Source of the DNA: Promethearchaeota archaeon
GTDB taxonomy: Archaea > Asgardarchaeota > Lokiarchaeia > Sigynarchaeales > SOKP01
DNA: 11,478 nt
Assembly: GCA_016839635.1 (NCBI GenBank)
Contig: JAEOTV010000149.1
Coordinates: 1 to 11,478 of the forward strand
Direction of reading: 5' to 3'
Part shown: positions 1-5,946 of the stretch, in pieces
Position numbering within the stretch: position 1 is the stretch's first letter
Layout: every line of letters starts with the position of its first letter
Program-made: the position numbers and the translations under genes
Notes under the pieces: generated by a model
Databases searched by the model: none
The model's input: the letters and a program-made list of their open reading frames with translations, nothing else
What the model was told of the DNA's origin: nothing

Positions 1-1
1 A

Positions 2-1873
2 TATATCCAGTTTGCTAGGAATCATATTCAAAATATAAAGGCGCGAGATAAAATATATAATATAATTAACAAAGGAGTAGCATCAAACATACAAAAATCT
101 ACAATTAACCAAAATATTTCAAAACCACCTGTTAAGATAAGTAATCTTAGAATTCCTGTAAGCTCAATAAAAAAAATTGCTTCTTCAAGTATAGAAGATT
201 TATCCAAAACAAAAGGTATGGCCCCGTCAGAGGCAAAAAGGTATATTGAAATTGCACAGAAATACCTAGAGAGTATGAGAAAAGAAGATATAACTTCAAC
301 TGATACTAATAGGGGAAAAATAAAACAGGATCAACCATTGGGTTTTATAAAGTTTGATAACACAATTCATCCCCTGAATTTGAAACCTATTACACCTCTC
401 ACAGAACAGAAACAAGCACCAGTAGAAAAACCTCTTACTCATTTCCAACAACTCAAGAAACCAAATCTTAACATTAAACCTTTATTAAAACCAAAAATTG
501 AGCTAAAATCAACTAAACAATCATCCAAACCAAAGAAAGTTGAAAAAAAATTACCTCATATAGAAATAAAGAAACAGCCAGAATTAAAAACCTTTTTCGA
601 TTTAGCTACTATGCAGAAGATACGCTTTTTACACTATAAAATTAAATCGATAGAGGAAGCATTAGAAAAAAATCAAGAATTTTCTTTCTCTGAGCTTAAC
701 AATGTTTTAGAATACATTAAAATCCTAAATGTTAATTATAAGACTCAAAGCCAAATAAGAATTTTTAAAGAATTAGATATTACGCCCTCCTTCTTTGATC
801 CTATTGCGAAAAAAGAGATTAAAATATGGGATCTAATTTTTGAATGTTCCCGCGTGTTATGGATTGCAGCACAAGCATATTCTTACCTCTCTACCAAGTT
901 CGAAGCGGATAATTTAATGGAAAATGCGATCGTCGCAATGGTAGAATGCAGTAAGATGTATAAAACATCAGCTTATTTTAGTGCAGCATGCAGTCGACAG
1001 GAAGATAAAGGTCTCGCATTGTCTGTAGAGAATCTTGAATTGAATTCTGAGGAAGCTCGTATTCTTGCTCAGAATTTAGCTACTATAAGCGAAGAAAGGA
1101 AGGAAAACTTTGCAATGGCAGCTAATTTATCTTCTGGATTAAGTGCACTGACAAAAAGATTAGCCTTTTTAAGAATATATGATGAAAAAAAGGAGAATCA
1201 CTTTAAAGCCCAACACAATTATGATATGGGACGGGCTTGTCACTTAAAAGCTAAATCATTATTAAAAGTCTCACCTGAAGGTGAAAATGAAGAACTAATT
1301 GAAAATTTACAGAAGAAGGCGAATTATTATTATAACAAGGCTGAAGAAACTTGGGAATTTATGTTAGCTAAAATTTCAGACTTAACAGATTCGGAAATAG
1401 AAAGTATAAGGACTAATTTATCAATTGTAAATGATAATATCATAGCAAACGATGTTGAGATGATAAATGACAAACAAGCTTTAGAAATACAGGATCCTGA
1501 GCCACTTATAATAGTCCCTGAAAACCTAGCACCCTTTATTCCAAGAACAATGAATTTTTTAACACAATACAAGCAAACAGATTTGAATTTCGATGCTTAC
1601 AAACGTTATAAGCATATAATGTCAGAATTTTTAATAGATTTCAATAAAATCGAGGAATTACAAAATAGTAAAGCCGGTATTGGTCGAACGTTAAAACAAT
1701 TGAAGATTTTATACGATAATAACGATATTGATATAAACAACTTTACTGAACTTTATGAAAAATACTCAATAAAGCTTGAAACAATTGAGAATGCTATTCG
1801 AAACTTAAAAAATCCTGAAAATAAAGGTAAAGTGCCAGAAGAGCAAGAAGAAATTCTTAAAACAATTATGTAA
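2..1873 (+). CDS. BRO1-like helical domain protein, 5' end outside the window
   Basis: The frame is open from base 2, so the gene begins left of the window; the ATG at 218 is probably internal. At least 623 residues are visible. The first ~195 visible residues are low-complexity, rich in Lys, Pro, Ser and Ile, and look disordered. From about base 590 to 1540 the protein is all-helical and follows the order of a BRO1 domain. A segment at ~830-980 (LIFECSRVLWIAAQAYSYL, then a helix ending in KTSAYF) resembles the BRO1 'FEKACVLFNIAAL...GAF' block. SEEARILAQNLATISEERKE (1048-1107) resembles the 'LMLAQAQE' helix. NDNIIANDVE (~1431-1460), followed by a Pro-rich strand, resembles 'DNDFIYHDRVP'. BRO1 proteins bind ESCRT-III and recruit it to membranes. 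The match is by eye, not by search; a divergent TPR-like repeat is the main alternative. The next gene follows after 13 nt. Confidence 0.6.
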   Translation, partial: YIQFARNHIQNIKARDKIYNIINKGVASNIQKSTINQNISKPPVKISNLRIPVSSIKKIASSSIEDLSKTKGMAPSEAKRYIEIAQKYLESMRKEDITSTDTNRGKIKQDQPLGFIKFDNTIHPLNLKPITPLTEQKQAPVEKPLTHFQQLKKPNLNIKPLLKPKIELKSTKQSSKPKKVEKKLPHIEIKKQPELKTFFDLATMQKIRFLHYKIKSIEEALEKNQEFSFSELNNVLEYIKILNVNYKTQSQIRIFKELDITPSFFDPIAKKEIKIWDLIFECSRVLWIAAQAYSYLSTKFEADNLMENAIVAMVECSKMYKTSAYFSAACSRQEDKGLALSVENLELNSEEARILAQNLATISEERKENFAMAANLSSGLSALTKRLAFLRIYDEKKENHFKAQHNYDMGRACHLKAKSLLKVSPEGENEELIENLQKKANYYYNKAEETWEFMLAKISDLTDSEIESIRTNLSIVNDNIIANDVEMINDKQALEIQDPEPLIIVPENLAPFIPRTMNFLTQYKQTDLNFDAYKRYKHIMSEFLIDFNKIEELQNSKAGIGRTLKQLKILYDNNDIDINNFTELYEKYSIKLETIENAIRNLKNPENKGKVPEEQEEILKTIM

Positions 1874-1886
1874 TCTAGAAACTCTT

Positions 1887-2411
1887 ATGCCTAGTAGAAA
1901 AGTTGAACAAGTACTCAGAAGCATTTCTAAATTCATTAAAATTTTTACGAAAATTATTTTTTATCCGCTATTAGTAATTATAATTATTGTCTTTATTTTT
2001 AATCAAATAATAGGAATATTACTAGCAGGTTTTTTCTTTTTAGCATATTTCCTTTCTTATTTAATTACTCTTTCTTCCAAGAGAAGGCTTTTAACGTCAA
2101 TGCAAGAATACTCTCTAATAAGTGATACTGAACTTTCCGAAAAGTTAAAACGCCCTGTAGAGGATATTAGAAGAATTTTATCCTCTTTATCGAAAAATCA
2201 GAGAAAAAGAAAATGGTTAGTTGTTCTTTTGAATAAACGTTATATATTCTTAAATGAAAATGGCGTTGAAAATTTTAAACAACTACATAAGCATGGGTAT
2301 AATGAAAAAAAGATTTTGGAAGAACTACAACCAAAAATGAATATTAGATCCAGAGCGGAAGTTAAAGCTATTGAAATAACATTAGCTAACCATGATAGAC
2401 TTAATAATTAA
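1887..2411 (+). CDS. two-TM membrane protein with winged-helix-like C-terminal domain
   Basis: The protein has 174 residues. A short basic N-terminus is followed by two closely spaced hydrophobic segments (about residues 18-42 and 44-63), which should form a hairpin with both ends in the cytoplasm. Residues ~70-130 look like a winged helix: ELSEKLKRPVEDIRRILSSL has the helix-turn-helix pattern, and a hydrophobic two-strand wing follows (WLVVLLNKRYIFLNENG). A charged C-terminal helix ends the protein. It starts 13 nt after the BRO1-like gene and is probably co-transcribed with it. No clear Shine-Dalgarno sequence precedes the ATG. It could be a membrane-tethered regulator. Winged helices also mediate protein contacts in ESCRT-II, so an ESCRT-type role cannot be excluded. 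I do not recognise a named family. Confidence 0.7.
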   Translation: MPSRKVEQVLRSISKFIKIFTKIIFYPLLVIIIIVFIFNQIIGILLAGFFFLAYFLSYLITLSSKRRLLTSMQEYSLISDTELSEKLKRPVEDIRRILSSLSKNQRKRKWLVVLLNKRYIFLNENGVENFKQLHKHGYNEKKILEELQPKMNIRSRAEVKAIEITLANHDRLNN

Positions 2412-2542
2412 AATTTTAGATTTTTCCTTAAGATAAGTAATATCTCTTTCTAAATGTCCATAATTTGGATAAATATTATAACTTTCTAGTCTAATAGAAT
2501 ATAAATTTTTATTAAACCCTTTTATTTTATTCAAAATAATAA

Positions 2543-2550
2543 TTATAAAA
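2543..2550 (+). promoter_or_regulatory. candidate TATA box for the zinc-ribbon gene
   Basis: TTATAAAA lies about 50 nt before the GTG start, which would put the transcription start near 2572 with a leader of ~25 nt. A second TATA-like stretch at 2574-2585 is too close to the start codon to serve. The rest of the 2412-2596 gap is plain AT-rich sequence. Confidence 0.35.
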
Positions 2551-2596
2551 TTGAAAATTAATAATTAGATTTGCTATATATATTTAAGGTGATAAT

Positions 2597-3019
2597 GTGA
2601 GTCCTAGACCTGGACCGATGCGTCGTGGGATGATTCGACGACCTTTTCGTCCTCCGATAAGACGTAACATTTGGAGAACCCGAAGAATTCTCTGGCGTAC
2701 TACCCGACGTCTGATTCTGGGATCCTCAGTATTATTAATGATAGGTGGGAGTTATGCTGTATATAAACTAACTCAACATGACATTGAAAGAATTGAACAA
2801 GAAACAGGAAAATCTGCTGAAAATATGACTGAAGAGGAATTAACAGCTGCTATGAGAAATTTAAACATCCGAAAAATGGAAATTACTCCTGATGACGCGA
2901 TACAAATCGAAAGAGTCGCAAATGAAGTAGAAACAGATACTAAAAAGTTTTGTATATACTGTGGAGCCCAATTAGATTCTAATGCTCATTTTTGCCCTAA
3001 CTGCGGGCAAAAGGTTTAA
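2597..3019 (+). CDS. Arg/Pro-rich single-TM protein with C-terminal zinc ribbon
   Basis: The protein has 140 residues. The GTG start is chosen because AAGGTGAT, a near-perfect Shine-Dalgarno match, lies at 2586-2593; the next in-frame ATG (2618) has no such site. The first 38 residues hold 14 arginines plus PRPGP and RPP motifs. One TM helix follows (about 39-57), then a charged linker with a SHOCT-like acidic helix (~65-90), then a zinc ribbon with Cys119, Cys122, Cys133 and Cys136 (CxxC-x10-CxxC). The positive-inside rule puts the Arg-rich tail in the cytoplasm, so the ribbon would face outside unless the topology is inverted or the segment does not span. Such small TM/zinc-ribbon proteins are common in archaea and have no assigned function. 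The 5' end of the gene is visibly GC-richer than its surroundings. Confidence 0.8.
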   Translation: MSPRPGPMRRGMIRRPFRPPIRRNIWRTRRILWRTTRRLILGSSVLLMIGGSYAVYKLTQHDIERIEQETGKSAENMTEEELTAAMRNLNIRKMEITPDDAIQIERVANEVETDTKKFCIYCGAQLDSNAHFCPNCGQKV

Positions 3020-3034
3020 GCATTTTTAATTCTC

Positions 3035-3042
3035 TTTTTTTT
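3035..3042 (+). terminator. T-run terminator of the zinc-ribbon gene
   Basis: Eight T residues lie 16 nt after the stop codon, with no hairpin. This is the usual form of an archaeal intrinsic terminator. It separates the gene from the opposing tRNA genes. Confidence 0.45.
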
Positions 3043-3087
3043 AAATTCTGTTGTTGTTTATTTATAAAGCAATCTTTAGAAAAAGAA

Positions 3088-3204
3088 TGCCGGTGGAGGG
3101 ATTCGAGCCCTCGACCTCCAGATTATGAGTCCAGCACATTCAGTCTGACCCAAATTTCAGAATGTATGCGTGTCTGGCGCTATAACCAGCTAAGCCACAC
3201 CGGC
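3088..3204 (-). tRNA. elongator tRNA-Met (anticodon CAT) with a non-canonical intron
   Basis: On the minus strand the acceptor arms GCCGGTG and CACCGGC pair fully. The D arm, the T arm (GAGGG, loop CTCGAAT, CCCTC) and discriminator A (3088) are all present. The anticodon stem is CCAGA/TCTGG around the loop CTCATAA, so the anticodon is CAT (3125-3127). The 5' strand of that stem is separated from the loop by 43 nt. The mature RNA is 74 nt including the discriminator. CCA is not encoded. GCCGG at the 5' end and the T arm fit the elongator; archaeal initiator tRNAs differ in the acceptor stem and have a GGG/CCC anticodon stem. It lies downstream of tRNA-Thr in the same direction. Confidence 0.93.
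3129..3171 (-). other. tRNA-Met intron at position 32/33
   Basis: A 43-nt intron sits just before the anticodon. With the cut after C32, exon bases CCAG pair with CTGG at the intron's 3' end as a 4-bp central helix. AC^A and AC^T form the two 3-nt bulges, and CGCAT/ATGTG forms the intron helix, which is a (relaxed) bulge-helix-bulge site for the archaeal splicing endonuclease. Because C occurs at both junctions, 31/32 gives the same mature RNA, but 32/33 fits the motif better. Confidence 0.8.
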
Positions 3205-3234
3205 GTGTTTAATACAATGGAGCCTCAAGGGGGC

Positions 3235-3264
3235 TTATCATTTTCGAGCTAAGTGCTTGAATAT
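3235..3264 (-). other. tRNA-Thr second intron, in the T loop
   Basis: Thirty nucleotides interrupt the T loop. ATCA after the T stem pairs with TGAT near the intron's 3' end, giving a 4-bp central helix flanked by bulges TA^A and AA^G, so the cut maps to 59/60. The mature loop would be ATCATAG, with an unusual U58. A cut two bases earlier (intron 3237-3266) gives ATCAAAG and restores A58, so the exact junction is uncertain. The presence of a ~30-nt insertion is not. Confidence 0.75.
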
Positions 3265-3286
3265 TATGATCCCCCGACCTTTGCCT

Positions 3287-3311
3287 TTTTGTATAGAATT
3301 AGATAATTCAA
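3287..3311 (-). other. tRNA-Thr first intron, canonical 37/38
   Basis: A 25-nt AT-rich intron lies one base after the GGT anticodon. Exon TTG pairs with CAA near the intron's 3' end, with a final A before GGCAA left as base 38. This is the standard archaeal intron position. Confidence 0.85.
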
Positions 3312-3376
3312 TACCAAGGCAACGCTCTACCTACTGAGCTATTGAGGCACTTTTTTTCAAAACCTATGCTAGTATC

Positions 3377-3384
3377 ATTTAATT
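3377..3384 (-). promoter_or_regulatory. candidate TATA box of the tRNA-Thr/tRNA-Met unit
   Basis: The minus strand reads AATTAAAT about 29-36 nt before the tRNA-Thr 5' end, which would place the transcription start a few bases upstream of the mature tRNA. The match is modest in sequence this AT-rich. Confidence 0.35.
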
Positions 3385-3427
3385 ATTACTAAATTAAAAA
3401 TTTTTTTACAACGATAATTGAAAATTT

Positions 3428-3437
3428 AAAAAAAAAA
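3428..3437 (-). terminator. T-run terminator of the YhhN-family gene
   Basis: Ten T residues on the minus strand lie ~18 nt beyond the stop codon, without a hairpin, as usual for archaeal termination. They also separate this gene from the tRNA unit downstream. Confidence 0.5.
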
Positions 3438-3454
3438 GAGTTTATGATTTTTTA

Positions 3455-4138
3455 TTATAGCAATGCTGTAAATAGTGCTCCTAAGGTAATATAAAACTGA
3501 GCCATTACATACGTTGTCATAATGATTAATCGCGCGTTAGTAAATTCACTAGCCCATTTATTTACAGCTATCATTGAATCAGAAAATATAAAGGAGATAG
3601 AACCAACATACACTAATATAAAAGGTAATCCTGTTAATCCAAACTCAGCAAATCGTAATAATGCTGCAATATGCATTAGTAAAATAGCTCCCATATAAAC
3701 CAATACTGGAATTTTCATATCTTCAGTTTTCTTAATGAAACGCGGCACTGTAAAAATTAGGATTAAAATAGCTGGACCTAGTAAGAATAATCCCCATACA
3801 TCAAATGCTCCGTAATTAGTGATAGACAAGAAAAATGATATAATATAGAAGATCTGGTTAACTAAAAACGCTACCATTCCAAATAAAAACCATTTCTCTT
3901 GATCCTTAAGCATTAGCAGAATATCCCCAGCACACCCACCTATCAATGCAACTACAATTAACCAATCAACTCTCACTATTGACGCTCCTTCGATTACACC
4001 AAAAATATAGAATAAAATCAGTAAGGGCATTAAAAGTGGTTTTGTACAATATTCAAGTTTTTTATTGTCTTTATACTCAGCAAATATTTCTATAAGGACA
4101 ATTATGAAGAATATAACTAAAAAGATGTATTCAATCAT
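3455..4138 (-). CDS. YhhN/TMEM86-family membrane protein (lysoplasmalogenase-like)
   Basis: The protein has 227 residues and about eight hydrophobic segments. Family signature positions are all present: Lys33-Pro34 before a hydrophobic helix (KPLLMPLLI), Gly71-Asp72 (GGCAGDILL), Ser186-Asp187 (FIFSDSMIA) and the last helix TTYVMAQFYITLG. Length and order match the family. Characterised animal and bacterial members hydrolyse the vinyl-ether bond of lysoplasmalogens. Archaeal lipids are saturated or isoprenoid ethers, so the real substrate here is unknown. The gene stands alone, divergent from the MFS transporter. Its upstream region has a TATA-like TTATTTAAA (minus strand, about 4192-4200), but no Shine-Dalgarno site is evident. 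Confidence 0.88.
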   Translation of the reverse strand: MIEYIFLVIFFIIVLIEIFAEYKDNKKLEYCTKPLLMPLLILFYIFGVIEGASIVRVDWLIVVALIGGCAGDILLMLKDQEKWFLFGMVAFLVNQIFYIISFFLSITNYGAFDVWGLFLLGPAILILIFTVPRFIKKTEDMKIPVLVYMGAILLMHIAALLRFAEFGLTGLPFILVYVGSISFIFSDSMIAVNKWASEFTNARLIIMTTYVMAQFYITLGALFTALL

Positions 4139-4414
4139 AGTTTTTCACTTAAAAGATATTTAATTTAATGATATTCTTTTAATTAAAATAAGTTTAAATA
4201 ATTTTAGAATACTATTTTACGGATTTAATACTCTACAGATGAATAATGATATTTAAGATTGAAGTTTAAAAGTAGTGCTTCTCTTTTGCACCTAATAAAT
4301 ACTTTAAGAATTAATTAAATTGATAAAAGTGTTTTAAACCTGAATCACCCCAATTCCAATTCTGGAGGTCAAAAATCATCAAAAATCATCACTAATACTC
4401 CAGATTTTAATTCT
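4139..4414. promoter_or_regulatory. divergent intergenic region between YhhN-like and MFS genes
   Basis: This 276-bp AT-rich gap must hold promoters for both directions. Near the MFS side it contains a perfect 7-bp inverted repeat, TCTGGAG (4361-4367) and CTCCAGA (4398-4404). Between its arms are a tandem 10-bp repeat AAAAATCATC (4371-4380, 4381-4390) and the sequence GGAGGT (4364-4369). No gene is visible in it. Confidence 0.5.
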
Positions 4415-5692
4415 ATGATTCGGATTACTTTTTGGAATGGGTTGGGTTTTATATTTTTTATGTTCATAAAATCATATGTAGTAATTTATTTTTTTGGCGG
4501 TTCGGGATTTGAATTAGGGATAATTATGGCTTTGCAACCTTTTGCAAGGCTTATTTCAATGCCTTTAATCGCTTATTTAACTGACCATTCATCCAAAAAA
4601 CGACTAGTGTTAATCGGCTCAATGGGTCGAACAATATCATACTTCTTATTTTGGGTCTCCCTTGTTATTCATAATCTATATTTATTTGGAGTAGGTACTT
4701 TCTTACAAGGATTGCTTGTTGCTTTTTTTTGGCCACCTTTTTATTCATTAATCTCTCAAAAATCCTCTAAAAACAATAGAACTCAAGCATTAGCAACAGG
4801 TAGGGGAAAAATGATTGGGTATGGATTCCTACTGGGAGCAATTATTAGTATTCCAATCTTCGCATTAGTAAATATTTTTCTACCGGATAATATTCCATTA
4901 ATGTACAGCCCATTATTGATATTTGCAATAATTAATTTGATTGCAGGGCATCGTTTTTATACTAAAATAGATGAGAATTTAACATTTGATACCTATATTA
5001 CTTCCCTAAATGATCCTAACTTACAATTTGTAGATAATGGAGATAATAGAACTTTAAATGGTGAACCTAATAATAAGAAGCCAGATAAGATTTTTTATAG
5101 TGCTTTTTTTGTTTTAATTATAGCTATTTTGGCTACTTCTATAGCGGGAACATTATATTCTCCGTTTATATCCGCTTATTTAATTGAAACCCTTTTAGTT
5201 GGATTTCCTGAAAATATCATTCCAATTATTGTAATGATAGTGTATTTTCCAGCTCAAGTTTTTTCCCAACTAATCTCACCGCGATTAGGTAAATTATTTG
5301 ATTGCATTTCACCTACTATAAGCTTTATTGTCATTAACCTATTCAAGGCATTAATGATTTGGTTATTAATTGGAGCATTTAGTTCAATTGATTTTGCTAT
5401 TATTCTAATATTATTATATATTGCTTTAGAATCAAACACTTACTTTATCCAAGCAATCATGAGTAGGGTTTCTATAAAACATAGAGGGAAAATTTTTGGA
5501 CTAAATATATGGATTGATCGGTTAGGAAGAGTAATAGGCCCAATTATCGGTGGGATTCTATGGGTTACCATGCCTTACAATACTCCGTTTATTTTGTCCA
5601 TTTTTATAGGGTTATCCCTAATTCCTGTTTTTATATTTTCTACTCGAAAACTAAACCCATACATGAAAGAACAAGTAGAAATTTTTGAATGA
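4415..5692 (+). CDS. major facilitator superfamily (MFS) transporter
   Basis: The protein has 425 residues in two halves of about six TM helices, joined by a hydrophilic loop (about residues 180-225). Between TM2 and TM3 the sequence YLTDHSSKKRLVLIGS corresponds to MFS motif A (D-x-x-S-x-K/R-R). A related NIWIDRLGRVIGPIIGG segment lies in the second half. The substrate cannot be told from sequence; this type is often annotated as a drug or sugar efflux-like permease. ATG 4415 is the only standard start near TM1, but it leaves just ~5 residues before the helix. The frame is open upstream to 4319, and a perfect GGAGGT at 4364 lies too far away (45 nt) to serve this ATG. The true start may therefore be earlier and non-standard. 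Confidence 0.85.
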   Translation: MIRITFWNGLGFIFFMFIKSYVVIYFFGGSGFELGIIMALQPFARLISMPLIAYLTDHSSKKRLVLIGSMGRTISYFLFWVSLVIHNLYLFGVGTFLQGLLVAFFWPPFYSLISQKSSKNNRTQALATGRGKMIGYGFLLGAIISIPIFALVNIFLPDNIPLMYSPLLIFAIINLIAGHRFYTKIDENLTFDTYITSLNDPNLQFVDNGDNRTLNGEPNNKKPDKIFYSAFFVLIIAILATSIAGTLYSPFISAYLIETLLVGFPENIIPIIVMIVYFPAQVFSQLISPRLGKLFDCISPTISFIVINLFKALMIWLLIGAFSSIDFAIILILLYIALESNTYFIQAIMSRVSIKHRGKIFGLNIWIDRLGRVIGPIIGGILWVTMPYNTPFILSIFIGLSLIPVFIFSTRKLNPYMKEQVEIFE

Positions 5693-5716
5693 TGGGTCAA
5701 GAATTTGCCCAAAAGA

Positions 5717-5724
5717 TTTAAATA
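5717..5724 (+). promoter_or_regulatory. TATA box of the flavoprotein/MarR operon
   Basis: TTTAAATA matches the archaeal TATA consensus closely and is preceded by a purine-rich AAAAGA, a possible BRE. Transcription should start ~25 nt downstream, around 5745-5748, inside the palindrome at 5737-5775. Confidence 0.65.
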
Positions 5725-5736
5725 TGAATGTAACAA

Positions 5737-5775
5737 TATTTGTTCTATATCGAACTATTCGATTTCGAACAAATA
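5737..5775. promoter_or_regulatory. 39-bp palindromic operator-like site over the predicted transcription start
   Basis: The outer arms TATTTGTTC (5737-5745) and GAACAAATA (5767-5775) are perfect inverted repeats. The inner arms ATCGAA (5749-5754) and TTCGAT (5758-5763) are perfect too, and both pairs share the same centre at 5756. Sixteen of 18 arm positions are complementary. Each half also contains its own smaller dyad (GTTC-N6-GAAC; TTCGA-TT-TCGAA), as expected for two adjacent dimer sites. It starts 12 nt after the TATA box, so a bound repressor would block initiation. The MarR gene at the end of the operon is the obvious candidate ligand (inference). Confidence 0.7.
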
Positions 5776-5793
5776 AATTTTTCTTTTCCAAAC

Positions 5794-5946
5794 ATGGATA
5801 CTATGTCTGTCTTTTTTGGATGTGAAGATGTCAAACGTTTGAGGTACACCTTAAACTATTCTAAGGAACATTCAAAAAAAATCAACATATTTGAGTTTGA
5901 GACAAGTAAAACCAATTTAGATAATGAGTGTGAGAAAGATAAATAA
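5794..5946 (+). CDS. possible small protein, 50 residues
   Basis: This short ORF begins at the first ATG after the predicted transcription start and overlaps the flavoredoxin start by 23 nt. An upstream in-frame TTG at 5740 lies inside the operator and before the likely start of transcription, so it is not used here. The product is hydrophilic with alternating charges and has no motif I recognise. In favour: it would fill an otherwise ~180-nt leader, and the next gene lacks a Shine-Dalgarno site, as expected with translational coupling. Against: it is short, has no Shine-Dalgarno site itself and no known family. Confidence 0.35.
   Translation: MDTMSVFFGCEDVKRLRYTLNYSKEHSKKINIFEFETSKTNLDNECEKDK

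Larger units (their letters stand above)
3218..3348 (-). tRNA. tRNA-Thr (anticodon GGT) with two introns and encoded CCA
   Basis: On the minus strand GCCTCAA pairs with TTGAGGC, followed by discriminator T and an encoded CCA (3218-3220). The D arm is GCTC...GAGC. The anticodon stem TTGCC/GGCAA encloses TTGGTA|A, giving anticodon GGT with a canonical 37/38 intron. The T stem GGGGG/CCCCC is separated by 37 nt rather than 7, so a second, 30-nt intron must be removed there. The mature RNA is then 73 nt plus CCA. U73 fits archaeal threonine tRNAs. Only ~13 nt separate it from tRNA-Met, so a dicistronic precursor is likely. Confidence 0.92.

Noticed and set aside
1330..1572. Antisense 80-residue frame inside the BRO1-like gene
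   Set aside because: It lies wholly within a longer coding region with clear helical protein character, and its own product has no recognisable features.
3088..3204. Initiator tRNA-Met or tRNA-Ile2 with CAT anticodon
   Set aside because: The acceptor stem and the CCAGA/TCTGG anticodon stem do not match the initiator's GGG/CCC pattern, and the overall sequence is that of archaeal elongator Met; Ile2 cannot be fully excluded without a profile search.
3235..3264. GCTCGAAA within the T-arm insertion taken as the real T loop of tRNA-Thr
   Set aside because: Using it would need two separate splices of ~22 and ~8 nt, while a single bulge-helix-bulge site explains the insertion.
5254..5439. Antisense 61-residue frame inside the MFS gene
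   Set aside because: It is the mirror of TM-helix coding sequence, with no ribosome site and no motif.
5694..5710. GGG...CCC stem after the MFS gene as a terminator hairpin
   Set aside because: Only three G-C pairs plus mismatches and no T-run follow; archaea do not need hairpins, so it has no support.
5740..5793. TTG-initiated extension of the small ORF
   Set aside because: It starts before the predicted transcription start and runs through the operator palindrome, so only the ATG at 5794 is plausible.
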